Positions 1 through 11,472 of a DNA stretch of 64,000 nt are shown here, one piece after another (position 1 is the stretch's first letter; every line of letters begins with the position of its first letter). Made by a program: the position numbers and the translations under genes. Below the pieces are notes generated by a model. The model saw only the letters and a list, made by a program, of their open reading frames with translations. It made no database searches and had not been told where the DNA came from. Origin of the DNA: Escarpia spicata (Eukaryota; Annelida; Polychaeta; Sabellida; Siboglinidae); NCBI GenBank assembly GCA_963995525.1, contig OZ023207.1:2758105-2822104 (forward strand), given 5' to 3'.

Positions 1-1085
1 CATATACATTTCATGTGGTAGCGTCACTGTACACAAGAAATCTGTATTTGATTGAAACATTCTAAGGGCATCTAATGACCCCCCGAAAAGGACCCCGAAA
101 ACTGAAAAATTTTCACATTTTGTCTATTTTTTCAAAAACTCTTCACTGACTTTTTCTCTAATTTTGCATAAACATTTCATGTGGTAGTGCCACTGTACAC
201 AATAAATTTGTCTGTATTTGATTGAATCATTCTAAGGGCATCAAAGGTCCCCTAAAATGCAAAATGTGCTAACTAAATTCTCCTCTGCAGCAGCACCTCT
301 ATTTATAACAATGGGAAACCTTTTTCCAACAACATCTGTCACATGAAGAGTCTGTGTCTTGCATGGATCAGAGGTTGTCTTTTCTGTTATTTCAAAAACT
401 GTTCAGTAAGTTTTTCTGTAATTTTGCATAGATGTCTCTTAGGGTAGTGTCACTGTACACAAGAAATTTGTATTTGATTGAATCATTCTAAGGGCACCCT
501 AGGGCCTCCAAGGACCCCAAAACTGGTAAAAATGTAACCTTTTGCCTATTTTTTCAAAAACTGTTCTGCAACTTTTTTTTCTAATTTTGCATATACATTT
601 CATGTGGTAGCGTCACTGTACACAAGAAATCTGTATTTGATTGAAACATTCTAAGGGCATCTAATGACCCCCCGAAAAGGACCCCGAAAACTGAAAAATT
701 TTCACATTTTGTCTATTTTTTCAAAAACTCTTCACTGACTTTTTCTCTAATTTTGCATAAACATTTCATGTGGTAGTGCCACTGTACACAATAAATTTGT
801 CTGTATTTGATTGAATCATTCTAAGGGCATCAAAGGTCCCCTAAAATGCAAAATGTGCTAACTAAATTCTCCTCTGCAGCAGCACCTCTATTTATAACAA
901 TGGGAAACCTTTTTCCAACAACATCTGTCACATGAAGAGTCTGTGTCTTGCATGGATCAGAGGTTGTCTTTTCTGTTATTTCAAAAACTGTTCAGTAAGT
1001 TTTTCTGTAATTTTGCATAGATGTCTCTTAGGGTAGTGTCACTGTACACAAGAAATTTGTATTTGATTGAATCATTCTAAGGGCA
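1..1085. repeat. 589-bp tandem duplication (two copies, first cut by window start)
   Basis: Sequence from 1 recurs at 590 with near identity to about 1085. Each unit contains three diverged sub-units, each with TTTTGCATA, a GTGGTAGYGYCACTGTACAC-like core, then ATTCTAAGGGCA. No coding content was seen. A further diverged copy lies at 2215-2460. Confidence 0.93.
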
Positions 1086-2090
1086 TCTCAGGGCCTCCCA
1101 AAAAGCTAAACCCTTTTCCAACAACATCCCACCCCACTGCAGCTAAGATTCTCTGGCTGCTATTGCTTGATGGAAACTGACTAATCTGTAATTGGTCACT
1201 GGCAGAGGCTTGTGTCAACAGACAGGTGCACTAGACCTCTGTTAACCCATTAGCACTCAGCATGTTATTTCTGTACAGTATCTGTTTCCTCAGAAGCTTG
1301 ACCTAGATTCCAAAAAAATTGTGCATGGTAGTTTTATCATTTTCTATAATTACAAGTAAGTGTTATTTTGAAGAGCATTGAATTATCTACATGATGATAC
1401 CTTTTAGTATGTTGTTGCAATGAAATATGTTGACCATACTGAGCTTGGTAAATGGTAATTGTTATAAGGAATCACATTTTGAGAATGCATGTCATTGTTT
1501 GCGGTGTAACTTTTGTATGCTTCATTTCCTGCTGCTGCAAGTTGCATTCATCTGAAAGATTATTCAATTACCTATCCAATGATAATACATATGTTGTGGT
1601 GTTGGAAATATATAGCTTTGGTATATTGTACACAAGGGTTGTGATAGGAAACTATTGGACATTGCGACAGTCCAGAAAGACAGTATGAGATGTGTCACTC
1701 AATATATAAAGTGTGACTTTTAGATACTTCATTTTGTAGTGCTATGGATTATGATGGGCCTCTCCATTAGCTCCCTGTATATTTATGTGAAATATATCAT
1801 TATGTCATTAAAATATTTCAGAACAGGCTATGGCTAAGCTGCAACTGTCTTTGAGTTTGTTTACATTTTGACAAACTACTATTATATAGCACTAATTTTT
1901 GAATTGGCACGACTAATGCTAATATATCCCACAAAATGACTTCTACAGGAAACAACGTTTGTGTAAATTACCATCCCATTATTCTTACTGACAAAGACCT
2001 GTATGTTAGGTGAGTAACACCTTCGAAGTTCTTCGGTGAAGTCGAGAGTTTGACAAAGGCTTCAAGTTCAAACGGTCTGTCACTGTCCAG
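1086..2090. other. AT-rich non-coding stretch with an element-derived segment at 1130-1260
   Basis: 1130-1260 (GCTAAGATTCTCTGGCTGCT, then AATTGGTCACTGGCAGAGGC) matches, in inverted orientation, part of 54300-54440, so it belongs to a dispersed repeat. The rest (1260-2090) shows no exon, repeat array or element that I can support. Confidence 0.6.
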
Positions 2091-2094
2091 CTGA

Positions 2095-2790
2095 CCCATT
2101 TTTAATTTTCTTTAGACTACCTTTTGCTCTCAAATAATCTGTCCTCTTAATTTTATACATAAAGACATAATCTGGCATAACTTTATACATTTTTGTAGCA
2201 GCACATTTGTACTTCCAGTGTATCAAAAAACTGTTCAGTAACCTTTTCTCTAATTTTTCATAGACATTTCATGTGGTAGTGCCACTATACACAATAAATC
2301 TGTATTTGATTGAATCATTCTAAGGGCACCAAAGGTCCCCAAAAATGCTAAATTTGCTAACTAAAATTAATTGTCTACCTCAGAGTAGCTATATTTATAA
2401 CTTGTTGTGTATTACACCAAGCTGTGGAGCTAAGATTCTCTGCCTGCTATTGTTTGATGGATACTTCCAGTGTATCATTACAACATAACATACATACTGT
2501 GTGCTACATTTGAATGTCATGCATGTAATATTTTCATGCAGTCCATTTGCATATATAATGTAAAACTTTAACAGCTGTTTTCTTAATTTTTTGTTGTTGA
2601 CCCCTACCATGTTCAATGCTCCATAACTTCGCCAATTTTTGTAGCAGTCATAATTTTTGAAACCATGTAAAGCACCCTACCAAACCTTTACAAGGATGTA
2701 AGAAAACAATGTTACAATTTTTCAGACTTATCACTCATTTGTTCAGCCGGGGTCACATATAGACGTATTAGTCCAAAGGACTTCAGTTGG
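2095..2790 (+). mobile_element. Dispersed repeat copy, family shared with 53800-54460
   Basis: 2100-2212 and 2463-2790 match the reverse complement of 53800-54290 piece by piece (ACCTTTTGCTCTCAAATAAT, CATATAGACGTATTAG). No transposase was found, so the class is unknown. The copy is interrupted at 2215-2462 by a 589-bp-family segment. Confidence 0.7.
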
Positions 2791-2799
2791 CCCATTTTT

Positions 2800-3019
2800 G
2801 TTTTATAGTTTCTTATGTTTAATAATTTGTTTTGTTTGACCGTTTCCTTTATGTGACCGTTTCCTTTCTGTGATCATTTCTTTTATGTGATAATTTTGTT
2901 GTTTTTCAGTTTCTATCATCTCTTTTATTAGATCATTTGTATTCATAATTTCTCTTGTTTGATCTTTTCATGTTATTGATCATTTCTCTTGTTTGATAAT
3001 TTCTTTTGTTGCGTGTCAT
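2800..3019. repeat. T-rich degenerate repeat (GTTTGATCATTTCTCTTGT-like)
   Basis: Loose tandem copies of TTTGATCATTTCTTTTGT-like words. No other content was seen. Confidence 0.5.
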
Positions 3020-3159
3020 CCTTCCCTTTCTACCAGATGTTGATGATCCTTCCCTTTCTACCAGATGTTGATGATCCTTCTATTTCTACCAGATGTTGAT
3101 GATCCTTCCCTTTCTACCAGATGTTGATGATCCTTCCCTTTCTACCAGATGTTGATGAT
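3020..3159. repeat. 28-bp minisatellite, 5 copies
   Basis: Exactly five units beginning CCTTCCCTTTCTACCAGATG and ending TTGATGAT, with one CTATTTC variant. Confidence 0.95.
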
Positions 3160-4044
3160 CATCCATTTGTAATGAATAACATTGGTCTTTGTCCACAAAC
3201 ACCACACCTGTTAACCATGTTAACACCCTGCAATGCTTTACTTGGTAAACGAAGCAGTTAGTAAGCAGACTGTTAGCAATACCTGTTTACTGTAATCACT
3301 GTTTGATGCGTATTCTTACTCACTAGATCATGTTTATTCATTATTGCATCATTACAGTAATATTGTAGTATAATTGGCTACGTCCATATATTACATTACA
3401 TAAATTACCATATTAAGCCAATGCGATAATTTTGCATTTTCACAAATATGTGAATTTACGCTACATTTTGGCCACTGTGACACATCGTCTGCAGTGTGAC
3501 ATCTGTCCACTCTTACACTGAGTCACAGGATGATTCCTTCTGTGTGTTTGTGCATGGGTGGGGGTGAGGGTGGGGTATGTGTGTGTGTGTGTGTGCATAA
3601 ATTGATGTGAAAGTCAATCACCCCTTCCTCTCCCTCCTAACTCCCCACCTCCCAGCCAGCAGGGAAGTCACTGGTAATTGAAGCAGGTAGCCTGGGCCCT
3701 CACCAGGCAGTTATCCTGGCTTGTTTATGCATGTGTGCGGCCGTGCGTGACCGTGTTCGGCTGTGCATGACCAGCCCATCTGTCTGGCTGTTGCTCATTG
3801 TTCTGTGGTCTGGTGTCTAGGACTGGTTGGTCTCTTGGTACTCAAATGTAAGTTGTATTCCTGGGGATGGACAGCTTAGAACAACAGACCAGAGGATGAC
3901 ATCAGTAGGGTTCTGTAGACTTGTGTTAATTGGTCTTGTTACTTGTGTGGTCAGTAGCGGGTCAACAGAAGACAGCCAGTGACTGACCATAGAGGGAAAG
4001 ATGACCAGAGAGCAGTGGACAATGGAACAATGACAGGATGTCAA
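3160..4044. other. No gene seen; GT microsatellite at 3575-3596
   Basis: Intergenic or intronic sequence. A GT run occurs around 3575-3596. No convincing exon or element was found. Confidence 0.5.
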
Positions 4045-4200
4045 GCTTGAGGATGTCACTATGTCATCAAGATGTCATGTTTCAGGATGTCAGTATGTTG
4101 TCAAGATGTCATGTTTGAGGATGTCATTATGTCATCAAGTCGTCATGTTTCAGGATGTCAGATTGTCACCAAGACGTCATGTTTGACAATGTCGTGATAT
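4045..4200. repeat. ~33-bp degenerate minisatellite
   Basis: About four imperfect units around AGGATGTCATTATGTCATCA and AGATGTCATGTTT. Confidence 0.75.
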
Positions 4201-4283
4201 ATGTGGCACTGATTTCAAAACGAGTGACATTATTCCTACGGATGATTAGTAAATTTCAAGATAACTTTTCTTGCGCGTCACAG

Positions 4284-4404
4284 TGACATCACATTGACAT
4301 CACACTGACATCACATTGACATCACATTGACATCACATTGACATCACACTGACATCACATTGACATCACATTGACATCACATTGACATCACACTGACGTC
4401 ACGT
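4284..4404. repeat. 11-bp minisatellite (GACATCACATT)
   Basis: About eleven copies with T/C variation at the end of the unit. Confidence 0.95.
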
Positions 4405-4605
4405 TGATGGTGACTAGGAATATGTAGGACAGGTATTGACATCAGTGAAAGAGGTGGTCGTGGCAGTGTGAGTGCTTGGGAAGACAATAGATGGGTACAG
4501 AGGCTGGAGGAGACAGTTGAGACACATTGTGTGACGTCATCACCAGGTTGAGTTGAGGACATAGAACCATTGGTTCACTTGTGACACTAAGAACTTGTGC
4601 GACAG

Positions 4606-4782
4606 TCACAAAGTATGGTTCCTACTCTGTGGGGCTGCATGGCAGGACGTGATCAGGACACTAGGACAGTTCAGAACACTAGGATATATCCTGTGGCCAG
4701 GGAGTGGCCAAGGGCTGGGGACGACTTCCTTTACTTCCGCATTGTGGACAACTACTACTACCACCAGGTGGCGCATTCACAG
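4606..4782 (+). CDS. Candidate linker exon, unassigned
   Basis: A 59-codon open stretch lies between an acceptor ending GTGCGACAG and a donor CACAG/gtaggg. Codon choice looks coding (GAC GAC TTC CTT TAC TTC CGC ATT GTG GAC AAC TAC). The translation includes ARIYP-like and DDFLYFRIVDNYYYHQ segments that I do not recognise. It would end in phase 0, which matches the phase-0 start of the next supported exon at 8080, so it may be an upstream linker exon of the kinase gene. The acceptor has a poor pyrimidine tract. A minisatellite starts immediately after the donor. Confidence 0.3.
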
Positions 4783-4794
4783 GTAGGGGTGGAG

Positions 4795-5030
4795 GCAGTA
4801 GGAGGAGGGTGGAAGAACGAAGGGTGGAAGAATGAGGGTTGCAGAATGAGGTTGGAAGAATGAGGGTGGAAGAATGAGGGTGGACGAATGATGGTGGAAG
4901 AATGAGGGGTGGAAGAATGAGGGTGGAAGAATGAGGTTGGAAGAATGAGGGTGGAAGAATGAGGGTGGAATAATGAGGGTGGAAGAATGAGGTTGGAAGA
5001 AAGAGGGTGGAAGAATGAGAGTAGACAAAT
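4795..5030. repeat. 14-15-bp minisatellite (GGTGGAAGAATGAG)
   Basis: About sixteen imperfect copies directly after the donor of the candidate exon 4606-4782. Open frames on both strands here are repeat artefacts. Confidence 0.93.
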
Positions 5031-5156
5031 AGCACACTGCAGTCATAGTCTCAAAATGCAACATACACCAAAAGGTATTGGCCAGTCCTCACAGTGACAG
5101 TGCAGTGCATTGTGGGTTGTTTTTTTACTTCACGGCACTTCACTGCTTCAACTGCA

Positions 5157-5611
5157 TGGGTTATGACACAGTTGGACTTCCTGCTTCGTTACAGATGAAA
5201 AAAATGCAATGTATTTTTTAGAAATGATTTTACAAAATTCACATGCTCTGACATAAGTACATTTGGGTAGTCAGATTTCCAGGTGTGATTGTAGAAGCTG
5301 TTGACAGTAAAATAATGTATTTGTAGCTGAATTTACTAAGCTGAAGGTTATTTGGCAGCAATTTGGCTAGTTGACCCTTTAGCCGGATTACTGTCTGCAT
5401 CCATTCGTAAATATTGACGGGTGTCACACATACAGGCATTTTACAAGAGCTAGAAATATTAGATTTTGACTAAACTTGACCTGCACGTCAATGAGATGAT
5501 AACAGCAGGTGAGAAGTTTAAGACATTTTGTAATCCACGTTTTCGTATAATCACTCAAAACGCCAATGGGAAATGGTCGCCAATGGGAAAACTAACAGCG
5601 TGCTGAGCCCT
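5157..5611 (-). mobile_element. Old copy of the 457-bp MITE
   Basis: The reverse complement aligns over its whole length with the MITEs at 17977 and 19341 (CATTGACATGC.GGTC core, TGTAAATATTGACGGGTGTC region). The ends TGGGTTATGACACAGTTGG and CAGCGTGCTGAGCCCT are decayed forms of the perfect terminal repeats of the younger copies. Confidence 0.8.
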
Positions 5612-5751
5612 GCAGCCAGTGCATCGTACTTTACAGACCTACACTGGAAAGTCATCTCTGTATTTCTGCTTCAGATGGTTCTGGGGGAAATGTGTAATTT
5701 GCAACACATTAATTATTATGTGAAATACTTCAGTAAGTAGGTTTGTGATGT

Positions 5752-5885
5752 TGCAACAGAACACAGTGGGTCGTGTCAGTAAGGTCATGTCACACAGTGG
5801 GTCATGTCAGTAAGGTCATGTCACACAGTGGGTCGTGTCAGTAAGATCATGTCACACAGTGGGTCTAGTCGAAGGGTCATGTCAC
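5752..5885. repeat. 31-bp minisatellite, ~4 copies
   Basis: Unit GTCATGTCACACAGTGGGTC followed by GTGTCAGTAAG. Confidence 0.9.
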
Positions 5886-6254
5886 CAAGGGCATGAGGAC
5901 GGGACAGGTCATTTTTGTCTGGCTCGAAGTCAATGTTGGGAAACATTGTATAATGTGCACACATTTAGTGTAGCCTTTTAATGATTATTATTAAGCTGGC
6001 GTGAACATTTATAAATGCATTTATTATTATCATTATTAAATGTTATTACATATGGACACTTTTAATTGTATTCTTCCACCTCATAATTCAATCCTACTTC
6101 CACAGAGGAGAATTCTACACCATGGACAGAAAACTCAATGTTACATCTATCATAAGAGAGTCCTACTCCATAGACAGGAAACTCAATTCTACCTCCACCA
6201 TACACACTGGAGAGTTCTACTCAGTCTAGTGGCTCAAAGTTACCAGTATTCTAT
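5886..6254. other. No supported feature
   Basis: AT-rich sequence and a short CTCAATTCTAC-type degenerate repetition at 6060-6240. No exon was recognised. Confidence 0.5.
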
Positions 6255-7772
6255 TGTTGTGCCTAGTCACTCATAGTCACACCTTGTTACACAGTGTTAC
6301 TCATAGTCACACCTTATTACCCAGTGTTACTCATAGTCACACCTTGTTACCCAGTGTTACTCATAGTCACACCTTGTTACACAGTGTTACTCATAGTCAC
6401 ACCTTGTTACACAGTGTTACTCATAGTCACACCTTGTTACACAGTGTTACTCATAGTCACACCTTGTTACACAGTGTTAATTGTTTCTCATAGTCACACC
6501 TTGTTACACAGTGTTACTCATAGTCACACCTTGTTACACAGTGTTACTCATAGTCACACCTTGTTACCCAGTTACTCATAGTCACACCTTGTTACCCAGT
6601 GTTACTCATAGTCACACCTTGTTACCCAGTGTTACGCATAGTCACACCTTGTTACACAGTGTTACTCATAGTCACACCTTGTTACACAGTGTTACTCATA
6701 GTCACACCTTGTTACCCAGTGTTACTCATAGTCACACCTTGTTACACAGTGTTACTCATAGTCACACCTTGTTACACAGTGTTACTCATAGTCACACCTT
6801 GTTACACAGTGTTACTCATAGTCACACCTTGTTACCCAGTGTTACTCATAGTCACACCTTGTTACCCAGTGTTACTCATAGTCACACCTTGTTACACATT
6901 GTTAGTTGTTACTAATAGTCACACCTTGTTACACAGTGTTAGTTGTTACTCATAGTCACACCTTGTTACACAGTGTTAGTTGTTACTCATAGTCACACCT
7001 TGTTACACAGTGTTAGTTGTTACTCATAGTCACACCTTGTTACACAGTGTTACTCATAGTCACACCTTGTTATACAGTGTTAGTTGTTACTCATAGTCAC
7101 ACCTTGTTACACAGTGTTAGTTGTTACTCATAGTCACATCTTGTTACACAGTGTTACTCATAGTCACACCTTGTTACACAGTGTTACTCATAGTCACACC
7201 TTGTTACACCGTATTACTCATAGTCACACATTGTTACACAGTGTTACACAGTGTTACTTATAGTCACACATTGTCACACGGTGTTACTTATAGTCACACC
7301 TTGTTACATCGTGTTACACAGTGTTACTTATAGTCACACATTGTCACACCTTGTTTACTTATAGTCACACCTTGTTACTTATAGTCACACCTTGTCACAC
7401 AGTGTTACTTATAGTCACACCTTGTTACACAGTGTTACACAGTGTTACTTATAGTCACACATTGTCACACGGTGTTACTTATAGTCACACCTTGTTACAT
7501 CGTGTTACACAGTGTTACTTATAGTCACACATTGTCACACCTTGTTTACTTATAGTCACACCTTGTTACACAGTGTTACTTATAGTCACACCTTGTCACA
7601 CAGTGTTACTTATAGTCACACCTTGTCACACAGTGTTACACAGTGTTACTCATAGTCACACATTGTTACACAGTGTTACTTATAGTCACACATTGTCATT
7701 CATTGCCCCACATTGTCACTCGTTGTCCCACATTGTTACTCGTTGTCCCACATTGTCATTCATTGTCCCACA
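6255..7772. repeat. 30-bp minisatellite, ~50 copies
   Basis: Unit TACTCATAGTCACACCTTGT plus TACACAGTGT. Variants contain an extra TAGTTGT (6900-7120) or change CTCATAG to CTTATAG (7255-7690), and there is a late drift to CATTGTCCCA. The 30-bp length keeps several + frames open, so apparent ORFs of up to 144 codons are artefacts. Confidence 0.96.
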
Positions 7773-7774
7773 TT

Positions 7775-8040
7775 GTGGAACGCAGTGGCTAGAGCTTCGG
7801 ACTCACAACTGTCGAATATTAGGCAAGTCCATTCACTCTACATTGCTCCAGTTCACTCAGCTATATCAATGAGTACCTGGCTATAGACAGCAGGTGTGGA
7901 TATTTGTGTACGAATAGGATTCGCGCATTAATTGCAGTGTGGCTGAATGGTTCCCAGAGAAGTCGAGATGTGTAAAGTGCCTTGGGCAGTCATGAGGACT
8001 GGATACTGCGCTACATATAAAAACGTACCTTTACTTTGAA
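7775..8040 (+). mobile_element. tRNA-derived SINE inserted in the TTGTCAC array
   Basis: The 5' end TGGAACGCAGTGGCTAGAGC carries the A-box-like part. The body contains GGATATTTGTGTACGAATAG, AATTGCAGTGTGGCTGAATG and AAAGTGCCTTGGGCAGTC. Array sequence flanks it on both sides, and it ends 39 nt before the exon at 8080. Its B box is degraded compared with the copy at 54792. Confidence 0.85.
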
Positions 8041-8079
8041 TTGTCACACATTGTTACTCATTGTCACATATTGTCACAG

Positions 8080-8302
8080 CACAACCCAGAGACAAGGGAT
8101 GTGAATGAGAACTCACTGCCAACAACAACTGCAACAACTACAACAGCCAGTATGACTACTACCAGTATCATTGCGCCTGTAGCAACAACTACTACAACTA
8201 CATCTGATCACCCACATCGCCATGGCGACCGGGACGTGGGGGCGCGCAATAAGACGGTGGGGTTGCAGCCCACCCACACCCCCTCACCCCCCATGTCACA
8301 TG
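8080..8302 (+). CDS. MAP4K4/TNIK: Kinase-gene linker exon, Thr-rich
   Basis: Starts after acceptor TATTGTCACAG and ends at donor CACATG/gtaaga. It encodes 74 residues of low complexity: HNPETRDVNENS, a Thr-rich run, then a basic/Pro part ending in THTPSPPMSHG. The exon ends in phase 1, exactly what the next exon (14014) needs to read GVPRQSNASG. The composition fits the disordered proline/serine-rich linker between kinase and CNH domains. No homology is asserted for the Thr run; support is the splice sites, the phase and the position. The acceptor is itself part of the TTGTCAC-type array that precedes it. Confidence 0.6.
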
Positions 8303-11300
8303 GTAAGACATTAGGACAATTAGGGAATATTTAAAATCAACCAAGTCTAGTTTTGTAGTAAGTTTAGTCAGATGTGGTATCACTGTAAACTTGACCGGAG
8401 GAGATCATTTTGTGTCACCAATTTTTTTGCATTTATATGCAGAAAACTGACTTGGTTGCCAATTGGTTTTAAAGGGATTCTTTGAGAATTTTTATCTCTG
8501 TAATGTACACAATTATTAGGTAATCATGTTTTTATTTCATTAGAATTGTGTTTTATTAATCACTAATGACCCTGACAGTATATCGAAAAAATAACTCTAC
8601 TTACTACTAGAGTTTCTACTTTGGGCCCACCTTCACAATTCGTATAAGGCATGCTCATGAATATTCGGGACTGTCCGTCAGACTTCGATTAGCCACACCG
8701 AGTTAATAGATGCAAGAAATACGTCATCAACATGTGTGTATTTGGATTAGCCACCGCCACGCGAATGAGTCGTGACCGATAAAATTATCAAAATGAAACG
8801 TGGACCAGCTGCTGTTTATGTCACAGATTTAGCAAAGTAAAGAAGGAAACTATACGGAATAAACGGAGAATGAACATAGCAAAAGTTCATGACAGACGGA
8901 TTGATTTAAAAGAAAAAACACCACCTCCATGCACGAAGCCGCCGATGGCGACGCCGATGTCATATTGAATGATTGGCAACGTTTTTGTTGGAATATAAAA
9001 ACTATGGTACTATCATGTTCATTTTTCACTAGGTACATCTGGCTATACATTTTGAAGTGAAGTTTTAATGAAACGTTTAGATAACAGAAACTTACTGAAG
9101 CCGAGAAACATTCAATAATGAAACCATTTTATATGCACCATAAATCCAGCTGCTATTTCCATAAGCAGTATAAATACATTATATATCAGTGATGTAATTT
9201 ACCGTATTAAAATAGGTGGTTATGTACTTTCCTATCTACGTAAGGTTTACTTTTACTAGTTTTAGTTTGAAAAATGTAGATCTATAAAGAGCATAACATT
9301 ATTGTTGACAAAATATTAAAATCTATTGCATCAGTGTAAAAACTTATTTTATTTTGTACTGGTAGTGCAATAATTATTTGTTCTGTCCATCATTTAGAGT
9401 AAAAAATATTGAATTTGTTTCTGTTGAACTCCCGTTTCGATAACAAATAAAATGGCCATTGTATGATGGAAATAAAGTTATAAAATTACAAAACTTTAAA
9501 AGTAAAGCATATTCTAAAACACTGTTTTCAGTCATCATTGGTGTATTTAGCTCAAGAAGATCCCTTAGACATTTTGAATGTTGTGGAACATTTGTATTTT
9601 ATGAATTTTCAAAATTATTGTAAAAGCAACTTTGTCAACACCTTTTTATATACTACTCCCAGTATAATTCACTTAAGACAACCTTGTTTCACAAAATTTT
9701 GAAGAATATGCTGTAGAACACAATCCAAACATGATGAGCATAAGAAAGCATACATTTTATTATGTACTCCTACTTTGCAACATAATGACGGGATGATGTG
9801 CATTTGGATGCACAAATTGATCAATTGCACAAATCCATTTGAAACATAGTGATGTACATATTCCCAGCAGAAGCCACACGGAACTAATGTGGCAGAACAA
9901 AGTCAGACATCTTCTTCACTACTGTGTCAGTTAACATATTGTCCTATTAATAGCACTGCTATGCATTTTGATACTCAAAGCTATCAGATGCACACATCCA
10001 TTTGAAACTCGAAATGAGGCACAACTTCCCAGAAGAGAATGGGGCAGAACAAAGTCAGACATCATCTTATGTCAGTTGACCCATTGTCCAAATAATGGCA
10101 GTGTTAAGTAGAGCTCTTCAATTTCCTCTTTCCATCAGCTCAGCTATTTCCAATGTTCCTGCAAATAAACACAGTTGAATTTAGGAAACTGAGCCTAAAT
10201 ATGAGTTAACTACCTCAACATTGTGCAGATTAATTCAGTTTATATATTGGATTATGGGACTTATCACCAAGTTTACAGCTGGCTTAATGGAAAAGAAATA
10301 CAAGAGAACCTTGTTGTGTTGATTCAGTCAGATTAAAATCCCAATCCATTAGTTTAGCCAACTTTTAATTTGCTTCTACATAATTGCCTGCATGCATTGG
10401 TCATATACAGTGCACTCCAGATAACTCGAACTTACATAAGTAAATTTTTGCTAAGGTAAATAAATCTTGTCCTCGGTCCAGGGCAAAGGTCCCAATTTTA
10501 TCCCAGATTTAGGCAACAAAATATATCCACGACCAGGTTAATCATCTTGCTATGGTTGCATATACTGATATTTTAGTGTGCATTTTCGTTCACTGCATGT
10601 CAAATATTGGACAAAAATGCAGTTTTATTAACTGGAAAGACAAGACCTTTGCCTAAGGCTATGTTAGTTATTGTAGTTGAGGCTCAACAGACTCGGTGAC
10701 AGTCCCAGCGGCAGCTGACACCGACTGCAGCCGTCCGCGTTAGCGGACGTTATAATTCTGTTTAATCGAAACATTACTCGGCTGACGGCATTGGGAAGCA
10801 GGGTAACTAAACAGTACATACGCTTCCTACACTTATAAAAATAGCTATCAATATGCATATGTCTACAAATTGCTTATTTACAATGCCATTGCTTGAATCA
10901 ACTCACCTCAGAAACTAACAAGTCAACTATGTGTGTGACGTCAACGGTCTTTGTGTGGGTCACTGTGCGTGCATGAATATTCATTATACGCGGGCAGCAG
11001 AATTAATCATCCACGTGGCAGCAAGCTCAAAATGATTCGCGTAAACACAACTGTTTATCGTTTTTGTGTGCAAATAACACCAAAATTATGCATAAACAAG
11101 CAAGACATAAGTAGCAGAGAAAGTACTTATGGGAAATTAATACGTTTTGATACAGTACACCTCGAATGTACAAAAAATCCCTTTAATAAAACTAATACTT
11201 ATATATATGAAAAACGAAAACTAATTGTTGTACATTACAACTACATTGTTAGAGTATGCTACTGTAGGCACCCCAAGATACACTAAACACACACCAGATG

Positions 11301-11379
11301 GCACCCTTGTTCGGGCAGGGTGCTTTGTTTGATACAGTTATGAATTAGACATTTGTCAATTTTGTGATCAATAACCTTT
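8303..11379 (+). other. Intron sequence, mostly unique
   Basis: Kinase-gene intron. I see no supported exon. A CAGTGCACTCCAGATAACTC motif after TA at 10408 resembles a mariner/pogo-type terminal repeat but no partner end was found. An internal paired motif (TTTGAAAC / CAGAACAAAGTCAGACATC) occurs twice around 9890-10070. Confidence 0.5.
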
Positions 11380-11472
11380 CATATGCATGCGTGTTTGTGT
11401 GTGCGTGCATTTGTGCATGCGTGTGTGCGTGTGTTTGTGTGTGCGTGCATTTGTGAGTGCGTCTGTGTGTGT
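11380..11472. repeat. GT/GTGC microsatellite split by the hAT-like insertion
   Basis: GTGTGTGCGTGCATTTGTG-like repeats. The array resumes at 13867 on the other side of the element. Confidence 0.9.

Noticed and set aside
1452..1688. 78-codon frame
   Set aside because: Non-ATG start, AT-rich, no recognised domain and no splice support.
6254..7872. Long + strand frames in VTHSHTLLHS / TPCYTVLLIV repeats
   Set aside because: Pure by-products of a 30-bp minisatellite; the same DNA is open in several frames.
10408..10660. Mariner/pogo element starting TA-CAGTGCACTCCAGATAAC
   Set aside because: No matching inverted end found within the next kilobase; kept only as a note.
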